Shown in pieces: positions 49,901-62,285 of a DNA stretch of 64,000 nucleotides. Positions within the stretch are counted from its first letter, which is position 1. Every line of letters begins with the position of its first letter. This DNA is from Ophthalmolycus amberensis (Eukaryota; Chordata; Actinopteri; Perciformes; Zoarcidae). The notes under the pieces were generated by a model. It searched no databases, was not told where the DNA came from, and was given only the letters and a program-made list of their open reading frames with translations. Where the stretch lies: the NCBI GenBank assembly GCA_024529925.1, contig JAFEUB010000811.1, positions 1,075,001 through 1,139,000 of the forward strand. Direction: 5' to 3'. A program made the translations under genes and the position numbers.

Positions 49901-52900
49901 TACGTCTTAATCTGAGTCGCCCTGGAAGCACATTTTAAATCCTTTATTTTGAGTGTCAAACACAAAGAAGCAGCATACACACAGCTTCCGGGGCAATCTC
50001 GTACCAGTCCTGGACGGCATTGAAGGACTCCTCATTGGTGATGTCATACATGAGGATGAAGCCCATGGCACCACGGTAGTAGGCCGTGGTGATGGTGCGA
50101 TAACGCTCCTGTCCTGCCGTGTCCTGAAAATAAAAAACAAACAGCCAATCACACATCTGATTTACTCGGGAAAAAAATCTAAATTTGGGTTTGTATACTT
50201 GCCACTTCTAAGTCTCAAGCTCCACAAGTGCCCCCTACAGACCATAACAGACTGAACAAACAACATATTGATTGTTTATTTATTTCAGAGGAAAGGAAAG
50301 AGACCATCACCAGAACACATGGAAAGGTAGCACTAGAGGACAGAGAGTTTATCCTCTGAGGAGCATGATTGTGCTCAGCAAATCTAATGAAGATCTGCCC
50401 TTTAGGATTTGATGCTTCTTGTGTACAAGTGTAGAAATTCTTGCAGTTGTAGGGCAACAGAAAAAGTCCAGGGAGACACTAAAATTGTCCTCCCCATTCC
50501 TTAAATTGGAATGATGCTTCTCCAGGCTGCAGGTAGATAAATGTGCACAGGGGTCACTCTGATGCGTTTGCAAGGCTGTTTCTTTTATTCTTGTACTGCA
50601 GACTACTGGTATCGTCTGCAGTTGAAACACGCATCCGGACAGACAGTAAATTAACCAGCGACCAATCAGCTTGCTTAAGGTGCAGGTCCACACAACAAGT
50701 GGTTGAGAGACTTGGGGGGCCGTGTGTCAGCTCTTTTGCTGGTGTAGTAGAAGGTCTCTGAAATGTCTAAGTAAATTGCTTATAACTCAAAAGGGACCTT
50801 GCAGGATCATACTGTCTACTTCTAAAGATTAAAAGACTTCGGGGAGTCTCAATTTCTTGATATATGCATTTACGTATATCTACAGAGCATAATTCAAGTT
50901 TTAGCCAGCGCATGCATCAGAGTAGCTATCTAATGTGAAAAAAGTGTAAATGCATCCCAAACAAATTCGTCACAGATGTTGAAAAGGTGTTGAGGCATCT
51001 GTCTCACAAAGATGCATCAATTATATTATTCCCCCTGAAGTTACACTGCAGCTGCGGTGAAATTAACCACTGTTCTCCCTGTCACGTATAGAAGCAACAA
51101 CACAAAAGCAGCTCCAGCTATTTCAACACATGCGGTCATACGGACGGCACACCAAGCTGCCGTAGCGTTTGTCAGATTCCTGATCATTTTAACAACTGAA
51201 TGATCCGTGTGTCCCACAGAGGCTGAATTGTTGAAACTACACTGTGCACCAGTTACTGTTATAGTGCATCACCCCCTCTTTCTGGACTGGAGTTGTGCCG
51301 ACCCGGATCTGCGTATAGCCCGGGAAAAGCAAGACGAGATGGTATATCAGTAAAAAACGAAAGTGAACAAAATCACATCTGGATGTGTAAATGGCAATGT
51401 CAAAGTTATTAGGATTCATCAACTGGGGTCCATTTGCAGGAAATATCATGGAAATCTGACTGTGAACTAGCCAACCTCACTGATATTCTGTGTATGAACT
51501 GTTTGGACACTGTGTCCTGCTAACTGTGAATAGAGATAAGCCCACATCCAAACATACCAGGCTGGGGTATTATCAGTTATATTCTGGCTTTCAAAACCAG
51601 GCTGTTTGATTTTGGCTAATGGTGTTTCCATGGAGACACAAGCTGTGATACATGTCTCCATCATTTGGACCGCAAGTCGTTAAAAAGCATACATTTTAGC
51701 TGCGACACAAACACCCAATATATGAATATATAAACAGATGTCGAACAGACGTGGAAAAAAAAAAAAAATTCTAGAGACTAATTCTGGAGCAATCATCATC
51801 CATCCATCCATCCAACACACACACACACACACACACACACACCTGTTCTCACCTCTCAGTAACACAGAGCAAGTGTTGAAGGTTCACACTGACGCATACA
51901 GAAGCTCAATTTACACTTTACCACCTCTCACCCCGTCATCAGTTTGTCGTCCGTTCATTTGTCAACTCTATAGCTCACTGACTGACTGTGCTTCTTCTGT
52001 TACACTGAAAGAAACTAAAACGTTCCAACCAACATCTGCAGTCTGCATTCACTCCTTTCCTTGTCTGTATATGGTGCATATACCATCGATATGTTCATAG
52101 CTGCAGATATAAACTGCTGGTGCCGCTGTTACTTTTCAGTTTTACACCAAAACACTGCAGAAAAGTTGATAATATTGTGAGACAGAAATTTACAACGACA
52201 AAGATTTCATCTTTTAAGGCGATGAAAGCTATTTGAATAACCAGCATTGATTTTACAAAGAGACCAGGGTTGTGACCTTGCATGTATTTAATTGGCCAAC
52301 CCAGCGCCTTGATGGATGGCATCGCACTGTGGTCCAACAAAACTGGAGCCAGGTTCAACTTTTTTTGGCTGCACAACCCTAAGTTTTTGTGGTCTAGATG
52401 GGGGTGTTAACGGAAATAAGGAAAGGGACCGAAAAGTACGAAGCCTCCATAAGATTCCTCTGAAATTCCTTGTACGTGTGCACATACTTGGACAATAAAG
52501 CTGATCCACGGAGAAAGACTGAACTGTATTATAATGTAGACTTCTGTTTGTTGTGACCACCGTGTGAGTTCCTGCACCCTCAGCTGTGGATGCTCCGGCT
52601 AAAGTCTATCATTAGAGCTAGCATTGTGGTACTGTGGTGTTTTGGTATTACATCTGATAAAAACACAGCAGGTTTAAATCCCGATGATGCTTCCTTGTCT
52701 TTTGTTAACAGGCGCAGTAAAGAAGAGTCACAGTACAGCTACCGCAGCTATATCTATAGCATCATAGATTCAACCACATCCACAGTCACAGCTTTAATCA
52801 GCACAGCCAGGCAGAGCAACCACAACGGTCGGAATTCAGCCTTCTGAAAGAAATGACGAGAAATAAATGCATCATGTAAAGTGTCACATCATCTCTGCTT

Positions 52901-54470
52901 TCTGTAGATCCTGCAGTGTTTTCCAAAACTGACTCCATATGAGTGTATTACCAACATACTAACTGCCTCTATTGATCAGGGAGAATGCAAAACGTAATAT
53001 GAGGGAACGTAGAACAAAGATTGTGAGGGACATACCCCCAGAGGTCATTGAGGGGTGTGCAGCACCAGAACAGCAACAAAGTTTCTTCTCTCAGAACGCT
53101 AAAACGAATGGGTTTCTACCACTGTACTGGGCACAAAGATTAGAATACTATAAGATAAAACACTGATTCATTTTTTAGCCTTAAGAGAACAGCTTGAACT
53201 TGTCAGGGAAATTTGGTATTTTCAATGACATAATTAATACAATATTATTTTTTTGTTAAGATAAAAAAACAATCATGCTCAATCTAATGACACTACATGT
53301 GCTCGTTTATTCCTGTTCTCAATGGGGAAGAACGGGTATCAGATGTTAGCAATATGTTAACGTCTATAGTTGAAGATGTGTAAAGAAAAATCAAAATGCA
53401 GAAAATCCGGTGGTTTGAAATGTACTTGATGATAAATTAAAAACATCAGGGATACATGGCTTTGGATGTTGCACAGCCAATCAGTTATGAAGACTGTCTC
53501 TATCTGAGTGTGAACATCTCACAGGAGCCAAACATCTTCTTCCCCTCTTAACACTCTTAACCGTCGTTATTCGAAGCGCCGAATCGATCAATCCGCGGCC
53601 GCCAGCGCCGATCACTGCAACAAATCAGCTGAGCCTCGATGTGACTTTCAGGCCTGTCCACAACAACTCCCACTTCGTTCAGCCACCGCCATCCTCCACC
53701 ATTTCATCCTCATACCACTACAGCTGGTCTGGGTGCAGTCATTCTGCTAAATTTAGCTCTTTTGTGCTTCACTTCCTATGCGCTTATTCAACAGTCTCTG
53801 GTTTTCTCTTTCTTTCGCTTCTTGTGGGATATGGCGACTGCTTATTTGCATTTAATTAATTCAAATTTTATGCAGAGCGTGATTGTGTGTGTGAGTGTGA
53901 GTGTGTGTGTGTCGTGGCGACATTAATCATAAGAAGGGTGATAAGCATAGACTCAGGCAGTGACTGATTCCTCTCAGTTTAGTTGAAAGAGGAGAGAAAT
54001 GTGTGTTTGAGTTCCACAGAGGAAGAATGTGAACAGCTGAACACTGCGACACCACGTGCATGAATGTGCTGCTCGAACGGCGTCTCCAATCTTCTGGTTC
54101 CAGTCTTTCCAGCAGATGTTGAACTTAGTTCTAGGGATTTTCTCCCATTCAGACATAAGAGTATTAGATTAAAGAGTATGATTCATCCAGTAACATCCAA
54201 GGAGTTCATTATTCTAACAGAATAAAACAAAGATTTGTTTTTTTAATAAACATTTTTGTCAACATGATAGCATGCCTACGGAAAAACTAAAGGCAAATCA
54301 GTATTCACTTTAGTCAAAATCCTGCTGTTTGTTGCATTGTATTGTTTATGCGTGTGCATTGTGTCTTTTTTTACTCATCACTGTGCTTTCAGTTTGAATC
54401 AATCGGCTCTGATTAGCTCTGGCACTCTCCCCCCACCTCCCCCCCCTCCCCACACACACACACACACACA

Positions 54471-54505
<35 letters not shown>

Positions 54506-54530
54506 GCACACACGCGCGCGCACACACACG

Positions 54531-54561
<31 letters not shown>

Positions 54562-55199
54562 CTCTCTCCACCCATCTCTGTCCCCACCTCCCTTCCTCCC
54601 CCTTCCTCCAGGCTCCTCTGTCCCCTGCCAGGTCTCAACCTCTTCACCCCAAGAGGTCTCTTTAATTGCCATTGACGACAACACTGTTAGTGTGTGTGCA
54701 TGTGTGTGTGTGTGTGTGTGTGAGCATGAAGAGCTGCTGCCATGGCAACAACATCACACCGATGATACAAGCTGAAGAGAACCAGAAGTCTGTGTATCCG
54801 TCTTCTTCTTTTTTTTTTTATCCTCCTCCCAGCAGCTTGTTGTTGAGAGCAGAACACCATGTTACACTGCATCACTCTGTGTGTTACAGTAATGTTGCTC
54901 TATGCTAGACAGACAGACAGACAGACAGACAGAGAGATAGATTAGGATACAAACATAAATCCATCCACCCTCACCCAGATCTGCAGCTTGATCCTCTTGT
55001 CGTTGCGATACACCGTCTTCACCTTGAAGTCGATGCCCACGGTGCTGACGAAAGAGTTGCTGAAGGAGTCGTCGGCGTAGCGGAACAGGAAGGAGGTTTT
55101 GCCAACGCTGCTGTTGCCGATGATCAGGAGCTTGAACATATAGTCAAAGTTCTGGTCGGAGCCGTCCCGCTGCCCGAAACGCTGGTCTGCCTTCGCCAT
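46941..55199 (-). CDS. rab3b: Ras-related protein Rab-3 (RAB3B-like)
   Basis: Rab3 GTPases tether and prime secretory and synaptic vesicles through RIM and rabphilin. Four coding exons join in phase: 55199-54975, 50123-50005, 49921-49797 and 47125-46941 (stop TGA), giving 217 aa. Seen: the P-loop GNSSVGKTS (residues about 28-36), switch [19 protein letters not shown], switch [29 protein letters not shown] (guanine base) and EASAKEN. The N-terminal [10 protein letters not shown] is Rab3-specific. The protein ends LPQKCC, so the prenylation site is CC, where most Rab3 proteins end CXC. The first coding exon begins exactly at the ATG (acceptor CCAG just before it), which implies a non-coding first exon upstream. 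Paralogue choice rests on the neighbour NRDC, as in human 1p32; sequence alone would also allow rab3a or rab3c relatives. Confidence 0.9.
47126..49796 (-). other. Rab3 intron 3 (2.7 kb)
   Basis: A+T-rich intron. I see no gene, element end or clear repeat in it. Confidence 0.55.
51798..51842. repeat. CATC and CA microsatellites
   Basis: (CATC)4 followed by pure (CA)14, in Rab3 intron 1 between coding exons 1 and 2. Confidence 0.95.
52270..52512 (+). repeat. Interspersed repeat with LINE-like 3' tail
   Basis: The end reads CTGAAATTCCTTGTACGTGT, CACATACTTGGACAATAAAG and CTGAT. The same tail, on the other strand, starts the stretch at 61927 (AATCAGAATCAGAACCGTTT, ATTTGCCAAGGTATG). The shared tail with different bodies suggests copies of one non-LTR family cut at different 5' points; the class is not certain. 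Confidence 0.6.
53561..53612. other. Short CpG-dense patch in Rab3 intron
   Basis: About eleven CpG dinucleotides fall in roughly 52 bases (including TTCGAAGCGCCGAATCGATC and CCGCGGCCGCCAGCGCCG) in otherwise A+T-rich intron. It carries a NotI-type GCGGCCGC word. It could be an internal promoter, an enhancer or a recent insertion; nothing in the sequence decides. Confidence 0.6.
54450..54562. repeat. CA/CG compound microsatellite
   Basis: About 110 bases of (CA)n broken by CGCG steps, about 410 bases from the first coding Rab3 exon on its intron side; a GT run follows at 54698-54722 and a (GACA)n run at 54909-54930. Alternating purine-pyrimidine sequence of this kind can take the Z form. Confidence 0.95.
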
Positions 55200-56690
55200 C
55201 TGGAGGTTTTGGTTTGAGGAAAGAGAGATAAAACACAATCAGCATCAGGAAAATCTGACATTATTTAGACTGTTATGTATTTTAGGATCCTAAAATACAG
55301 GAAAAATAAATATTTACACAGAAAAAAAACTGTTTCACCAAAAATTACGATATTTTAGCGCTCCCCCTTAATCTCTCAAATTAGGCTTGCTGGGGAGCTC
55401 ATGTTTCTTTCTGGGGATAGACTGTTGTTGGTCTTATGGAAGGCGCGGTAAGTGTTAAATCCTGGATAATCAAAATGCAAGAAATAGCAGCGGTCCCGTA
55501 TTTATTCATTAAAAACTTTTTTGTATCAACACCTCTCTATTTGAAGCATCACCGAGGATGACAATGACCTACTTTAATCCCAAAATGTTAACAACAATGA
55601 TGGCTTATAAGGCCACACAGAGTAAAAACCCATTTAACATGAGAAAATTACATTTCTGTTTTTTCTTTGCAAGTGAAATAAATTGTTCATGCGATTGCAT
55701 CCATGGCAGGTGACAACATAACAAAAGCATATTTCAGTTGTGGAAATAAAATGTGCTGAATACAACAAACAAAACCCGTGCTTTGATGACAACCTGGGTT
55801 TTTAATGACACTCGTGTCGAAGGCAGTTAACTGTTGAACATCTTTTAATTGCTCATTTCAGATTAAATCTTCCTCAGAGAAAAACAACCCGACCTCTAGC
55901 TGTGCCGAAACCTGTTGAATGAGCCGAAAACTGCACAAAGCTGCTCCTCTGCCAAATGTGATTCAAGCAACTTCAATGAGCAAGTAAAAAATAAAAAAAA
56001 CATGTCGAACAAAGACACAGTGCAAACATACATTTCCTGTTAGACTTCACCTGTCAAGACCAATGAAAAGCCTGAGCCGCCTCTGGGGTCGACCTTGCAG
56101 ACAGGTAGAGGTCGGTGATAAGGACTGAATGAATGTGAGCAGCAGATGAGTCAGAGCTGAAGATCCTGCTGGGTCTAATCTAGCATGGATGGCTGTGTCA
56201 GTGGAGACTCATCCTCTCCGTTAGCGACCGGGGGAGGAAAAAAAGTACTACAAAATCCATCTGAAAGGGTGATTCTAGTTGTGGATGAAGGCTTATTATC
56301 TCTGGATCGTTCATGAGACTAATCATGATTGATTTGATGGGAAATAACTGACTTTCTGCTGCATGTCATGAGTGATTTTGGAGATTTTTTTTGATTCACT
56401 AAAGTCAGTTTCTTCACTAAAATTGAATAACGTCTTCTGTAGCATCTGTCACAGTGCTTCTGCTTTCTATTCAAGACTTGTCATGGTATCAATGGTTTAT
56501 GAGACAGAGTCCCAATCATACTAATCTTTTTTTATTTAATTTACTTTAGGATTTTAAAGTTACAGTGAGGAACTTTTACTAGTTAGGAAACAGTCTCAAT
56601 GTATTACTATATGAACTACACAAGTAAACGAAACCATCAGCGAGGCGATTTACTATTTGTTGGAATGCTGTTAAGACACACATGCACTCC

Positions 56691-56742
<52 letters not shown>

Positions 56743-57028
56743 CAGGTCTTGGAGACTTTTAGAGGACCCCCCCACACACACACACCCACCCCATTTTAAA
56801 ATAAAAGCCGCACACACATGATTTGTTGCAGCTGTTACGTGTTGCAGCTCGGCCAATCAGATATGAGTATTCTGATAAGTTTCCTGATTCGAGTGACATT
56901 TACACACACCGCGACACAAGAGGGAGAGGCGAGGAAAGACATGGCAGAGCAGGACAATAGTCATGTAAGCTGTAAAAGATAAAACATAGTACAATCTCCA
57001 AATGAGAAAGTTTGCCAGAGATATCAGA

Positions 57029-57172
57029 GTCTCTCTCTCTCTCTCGCTCTCGCGCACCCTCTCTCTCTCTCTCTCTAATTCTTTCCTCTCTCTCTCTCTC
57101 TCACTAATTCTTTCTTCTCTCTCTCACTAATTCTTTCCTCTCTCTCTCCCTGTCTGTCTCTCTCTCTCATAC
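57029..57172. repeat. CT-rich minisatellite
   Basis: (CT)n blocks alternate with CTAATTCTTTC several times, making a roughly 30-base unit. The tract is pure pyrimidine over long stretches. Confidence 0.9.
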
Positions 57173-57460
57173 AGTCATTCAGGTCTTAGAGACTTTTAGA
57201 GGACCCCCCCCCCCCCCACACACACACACACACCCCCCATTTCAAAATAAAAGCCCCAAAGAGTGAATTCTAATTGAAATGCTTGTGATGAAGCCAGGCA
57301 TTTAATAACCTCTGTTTATGTGTGTCAGACATTATGATTATGTCTCCTCTCCCCCTCTCCCCCCCCACCCAGCACCACCCTTTCAAAATAAAAGCCCCAT
57401 GGATTAACTGTATTTAAACAAGCTCAAAATTAGGCTTTTTTGTTAAAAAAATGAATGCTC

Positions 57461-57965
57461 TTACTAATACTGCGACAACTACTACTGCTGCTGCTAATAT
57501 AGTATTACTACTACTGCTACTACTACTTCTACTATAACTTTTGCTGTTGCTACTATTACTACTACTGCTACTGCTATTACTGCTACATCAATATTATTAC
57601 TACCACTACTGCTATTACTACCACTACTACTATTACTTATACAACAACTGCTACTATTCATGCTACTAAAAGTAGTAATACTACTACAGCTATTAGTACG
57701 ACTGCTACTAGTACTACTACTACTGCTACATCTTCTACTGCCATTACTAGTACTACTACTACTGTGATATTAAATACTACGACCAATACTACAGCTATTA
57801 CTATGACTACTGATACTACGTCTTCTACTACTTCTTCTAATTACTAATACTTCTACTACTACTACAAATATCACTACTACTACTACCAGTACTTATTCTA
57901 ATGCTATTAATACTTCTACTAATAATACTTATACTACAACTTATACTACTACAAATATCACCACT
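57461..57965. repeat. Degenerate ACT/GCT trinucleotide field of about 500 bp
   Basis: ACTACTACT, GCTACTACT, ATTACTACT and related triplets run for about 500 bases with point changes but little loss of the 3-base period. Confidence 0.95.
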
Positions 57966-59179
57966 GATGAATCTTTTTAAGCCACAGAAACTGTTCAAAT
58001 ATCAAAATGTTCAGCTCTTTCAGGAGAGGTGTGATATGACTTTTCATATTTGTAATCTTTAAACTTTTTGAATTATTAAGCTTTTTGCAATTTCTTTTTG
58101 AATTGGATATCTATTTTCAGCAATGTTTTTGCGATTAATTTCAGTTTTCAGCATTCCAACGCATTTTCAGCAGGAAATGCTTTTTCTAGTTCTATATAGT
58201 TATTCTCAATGCTTGTCAGCGGTGCCACTGGGAAAAATACCATACGAAATTATGCAGGTTCACCAGAAACTCCTTCAGCTCAGACTCCAGCGGGACTTTT
58301 CGACAGCGACCAGCCCACCACAGACAGACCCCAGATCTGGCTTTGCGGTTCTATTTCTTTTGTTTGCCTTATTTTTTCTGCATTGAGTAATTTCACTTTT
58401 AATACAATGAACCTGGTTGTATTTGAATTATTTCACTTAAAAAGTGTGGATCTATTTCCGCTCGATGGCCTTCAACATGGCGACGGCTGAACCGGCAGCT
58501 AACGGTGCTAAAAGCGTGGGTTGGGTGCTACGCTTCCGCAACGACACTGTGCGCCAGGACGGCGTTATAACCGCTGTATGAGCGCAGTGCAGAGCAGCGG
58601 GCATTAGCTAACCCGTGGGGCACGCTCACATGCACTAAAAATATGGCTCAGCTATGTAAAAAAAAAAAGCACAAAGAAGCTCAGAAAACTGCACACACAA
58701 TGCAGACATTTTTCTTGTGACAGTATTTTTTACAGGTAAATGGATCTGAATACCTCCTCCACCACTGAACATCATAGGCCTTCAATATTACTAGCAAAAT
58801 GAAATACATATACATAGATAGAGGGTACACAATCACACCAACAGTCCACCACCCTTGAGGTACTTTCGTACAAGGATCCAAATTCTGACAAAAAAATCGA
58901 AGCCTTTACCTTTCAAAGTATAAAACGATCATCAACAACCATCAAGTGAAATGACCTGAGTTTACCTTGGTTTGCCAAAAGCTAACACACTCTCAAGGGC
59001 TTCAGAAAACTTTCAAATACACACTTCCAATATGTAAACAGTATTCAAAGAGTTGTGATGACCCGTCTGCCTTATTAATATAGAGTATAATATAGATATT
59101 ATACAGAATATAAATATTCAAGTTGCTCAAAATCCATTTCTGATTTAATAATTCAACTCAAGTCTGAAATATCTCAACA

Positions 59180-59591
59180 TGTCACGAATTCCCCTTCATA
59201 TTAGTTTATTTTCATCCTGTCTGCTTATTTGACTAACTCTCCTGTCATTTCAGATCCTACCATGCACACCCGATCATCTCTCATTCCCCTCACCTGGTCC
59301 TCCACACCCATCTCACCTGCAGCCCATTCCCTCATTAGCCCTCACTATTTAGGTCCCTTCACTTGCACTCTGCCAAGCTCTCCAGTGTTATATATATCGT
59401 ACTATTCTGATCTGCCTGTTCCGACCCTGTCTGCCTCTTTTCTCGACCTTGGATTTTTGCCTGCCCCTTGTTGGATTTGTTTGCCTGTTGGACTGGCCTC
59501 CCGGTGTTGACCCTGCCTTTACCAAGTAAAGAAACCTTTACCTGAATCTTGTCTCCGAGTTGTGCTTTTGGGTTCTAGTGTAATCCTTACA
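59180..59591 (+). mobile_element. Solo LTR, 412 bp, with 5-base target-site duplication
   Basis: The element starts TGTCACG and ends CCTTACA (TG...CA) and is flanked on both sides by CAACA (59175-59179 and 59592-59596). It holds a TATTTAGG TATA-like word near 59345 and an AGTAAA poly(A)-like word near 59525. The interior is CT-rich without a retroviral-type coding region. It lies in the Rab3 first intron, opposite to the gene. Confidence 0.82.
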
Positions 59592-60582
59592 CAACAGATG
59601 CATTGGCCTACATTTTTGTGTGGACATTCGTGTTCCCCAGATGAAGAATCGGATGAAGATGTTTATGTGACTATAAGCAAAACTAATCCAATCCCATCAG
59701 CCGCAGCTGTACCTTGTGTTTACTGCCAAATCAAGCGTACGATGGTGAACATGGTAAACATTATAGCTGCTAAAGCATGTTAGTATTTAACTCAAAGTAT
59801 CAATGTGTCCCAATACAGCCTCAGCTGCTGAACATGATCCTCCAGCACCAGTACAAAAACTCCCCATAAAAATCACAATAACGCCACTTTAAACTCACTA
59901 TGGACACAAATAGCCTATTTATGCATACAACCTATAACACCACAGAAAACCACAACCCTATACAGGATTAACATACGGAAGGATCAACGGAGATAAAACG
60001 CAACATATCAACAAAGCACCATACACGAACTCTGTGAGCAACCTAATAAAGATATACAATATTATGTACTATAAAGCTATTTTGAGTTTAACATTTTACA
60101 TTTAATTGTAAAATCACACAGTACAATATGGCCACTGCATTCCTATAGGGGGATGCAATAATAGACATGAGGCCAATAGAGGCTAAACTCCCTATAGAGA
60201 GCCACAGACACGCTGCACCTGAGATTATTATGGGATATCATAGGAACATGGTGTTTTATTGTGTATCAATATTCTACATTATGATCGATATTTAGCACCA
60301 TTGGATCACCTTGGGTGCCTTTTAGTGTATGATAAGGGTTATTATAGGAGGTTAGATTGTTTATAAAATGAAACAAAACCCGTCATTTATAGGACGATTA
60401 GCCAACGTAGAAATAATGGAGCTCCATTGATCGACGTTCCTGGATTCGTATCATTCATCAGGCCTGTGTATCTGCCTGAGAGAGTGTGTGTGCGTGTGTG
60501 TGTGTGTGTGTTCATAAAACTGGTGTTAAACGGTGTTGTGCCACCGCCGGTCATCCGTGTTTTTTGACTGTTTGTCTCTTAC

Positions 60583-60960
60583 CTCTGCAGGGCGGATCTG
60601 ATGATTTCTCTCTTTCTCTGTCTTTGCTCTGCACCTGATGAAGGCAGCTCGCTCCCCCAAAAATACTACTACTAAAATAACAATAAAAACAACAAATGTA
60701 TCCTAAACAGCAACAACAACGGCGCGTCCTATCCAATCCACCGAACGTCTGTGCAGGAAATCAGGAACACTGGCTGCGTCGTTTGCAATCAGCAGAGTGG
60801 AATTTTTTTCCCCCACCAGAAATGAGGTGAAATTGCCTGTAAAACGTCTCCTTTCTGCGGTGCCGCACGCAGCTTCTTTTACGCACGGCTCTACGCTGAC
60901 ATGCTGCGTTAATTCGAGGTGGAGCGAAGCGATGTGGGAATGTTTGCAAAGGCGTCTGCT
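60583..60960 (-). promoter_or_regulatory. Inferred Rab3 non-coding first exon and promoter
   Basis: On the minus strand CCGCCCTGCAGAG is followed by the strong donor GTAAGAG (exon end at 60583), matching the acceptor that lies directly before the Rab3 start codon. CpG content rises at about 60720-60960. The transcription start is not visible. Confidence 0.45.
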
Positions 60961-61477
60961 GCCTGTCACCTCCTCCCCCTAAAAATAACCGGCTTCTATG
61001 TGAATGAAATTTATTTTTCTCTCTCTTCAGGCTCTTTACTGGCAACTCCTCCGCCCTATCACGCGGCATATCTGTGCAGACGCGCGAACGGCAGGAGCGG
61101 CAGTCATTTGCGTGCTATGACTCATAACTGAAGCAGTGAGGCGTACAATTGCTTCAGCATCAATAAACAGAGACATTGGAGTGTAAAAAAAAGGAGCAGA
61201 ATTCTGCCCTTTGTGTGCTACCTCCACATACATTCAGGTGTGTTTGTGCTCTGTGCACTGCGGCGTCATTCCACAGTCATCACACCTGTGAGGCTCCATT
61301 CGGACATTTTAATGTTGCAGCATCACACCACTGCAGGGGGTGATGTGGTTACTAAAGCTGAAAACCGAATCATTCAATTATTAGTGGAGACACAATTAGT
61401 CGATGGCAGCTTTAATAATCAATTAACTGTCATTATTCAGGTGGAAATATCGAATGTATACTGAATTAAATGGTATT

Positions 61478-61605
61478 ATGTGCAGTGCTGTAACTATTTA
61501 CTCAAGAACAGTACTTACAAATTGAGGTATTGTACTTGAGTATTTTAATCTCATGCCACTTCGTACTTACATCTCAGTAGGTATTGTACTTCTTACTGCA
61601 CCACA
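61478..61605. repeat. Partial copy of the 'ACTCAAGTAAAAG' interspersed repeat, reverse strand
   Basis: GTGCTGTAACTATTTACTCA, TATTGTACTTGAGTATTTT and GTACTTCTTACTGCACCAC read as the other strand of the family seen at 28788-29290. Confidence 0.6.
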
Positions 61606-61926
61606 TTAATCTGACCGGATTAATCTATAATGGAAAACAATCAGTTAATAACCAATTCAAAAAACACCTGCGTTTCATTTATCCTGTCGTCCAAACATGT
61701 CTCGGTCACCACCAGAAGGTGGCACTGTGACTCTAAACTTGTGCCCCAACAGACTCCATGCCGTCAATCAACAATTCAATCATACTCATACAAACGGGGG
61801 TGGCTAGCATTGTCACCATAGAGGGACCAATGGGGTCCAATCGGCTTGTTTGCTATTATTAGCTCGTGGCTCTGTGTCGAAATAGTAGGCCAAACTGTAG
61901 TTTACATTGTATTCACTCATATTCCC

Positions 61927-62285
61927 AAATCAGAATCAGAACCGTTTATTTGCCAAGGTATGTTGCACATGGAATTTGACATGGTGGGTGATGCATAACA
62001 TTAAACAATCAACACAGTGCAAAAATAGAAACACATTAAAATGTACAATCAAATATAAAATATAGTGTACCAACAAACGTGCACAACAGATAACAGTACT
62101 ATAAACAAGTATAATGTAAAAGTGGCAAGTGTATTTAAACAAGAAACATAGAAGGGATGTGCAGGGGAGTGACCGGTAGGAAATTGTCCTGGGATGAGAG
62201 TCAGTGGGGGTCCTGGGATTTGTTGATGAACCCAACTGCAGATGGGAAGAAACCGTTCGTATGGCGTGAGATGGAACAAAAAATA
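61927..62285 (-). repeat. Interspersed repeat with the shared LINE-like tail
   Basis: It starts AATCAGAATCAGAACCGTTT, the reverse of the tail at about 52490-52512, and continues with AACTGCAGATGGGAAGAAAC, a phrase known from high-copy fish repeats. A 171-codon open frame on the minus strand crosses it and is not taken as a gene. Confidence 0.6.

Larger units (their letters stand above)
56558..58345. repeat. Dispersed repeat copy B, split by simple-repeat expansion
   Basis: The left block (56558-56660) matches 25308-25420 and the right block (58246-58345) matches 25466-25530, in the same order and strand. In copy A the two blocks are about 45 bases apart; here they are about 1.6 kb apart, the space being filled with CT, CA, poly-C and ACT repeats. 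A G+C-richer tail (58450-58625, with ATGGCGACGGCTGAACCGGC) may also belong to it. Confidence 0.6.
55200..60582 (-). other. Rab3 first intron (5' UTR intron), repeat-rich
   Basis: This 5.4-kb interval lies between the first coding exon and the inferred non-coding exon. It is full of simple repeats and interspersed elements: CT and CA runs (56689-56740, 57029-57172), an ACT-type trinucleotide field (57461-57965), a dispersed repeat and a solo LTR. I see no coding sequence in it. Confidence 0.55.

Noticed and set aside
54337..54684. Frames of about 110 aa made of His/Thr or Cys/Val repeats
   Set aside because: They are translations of a CA/GT microsatellite.
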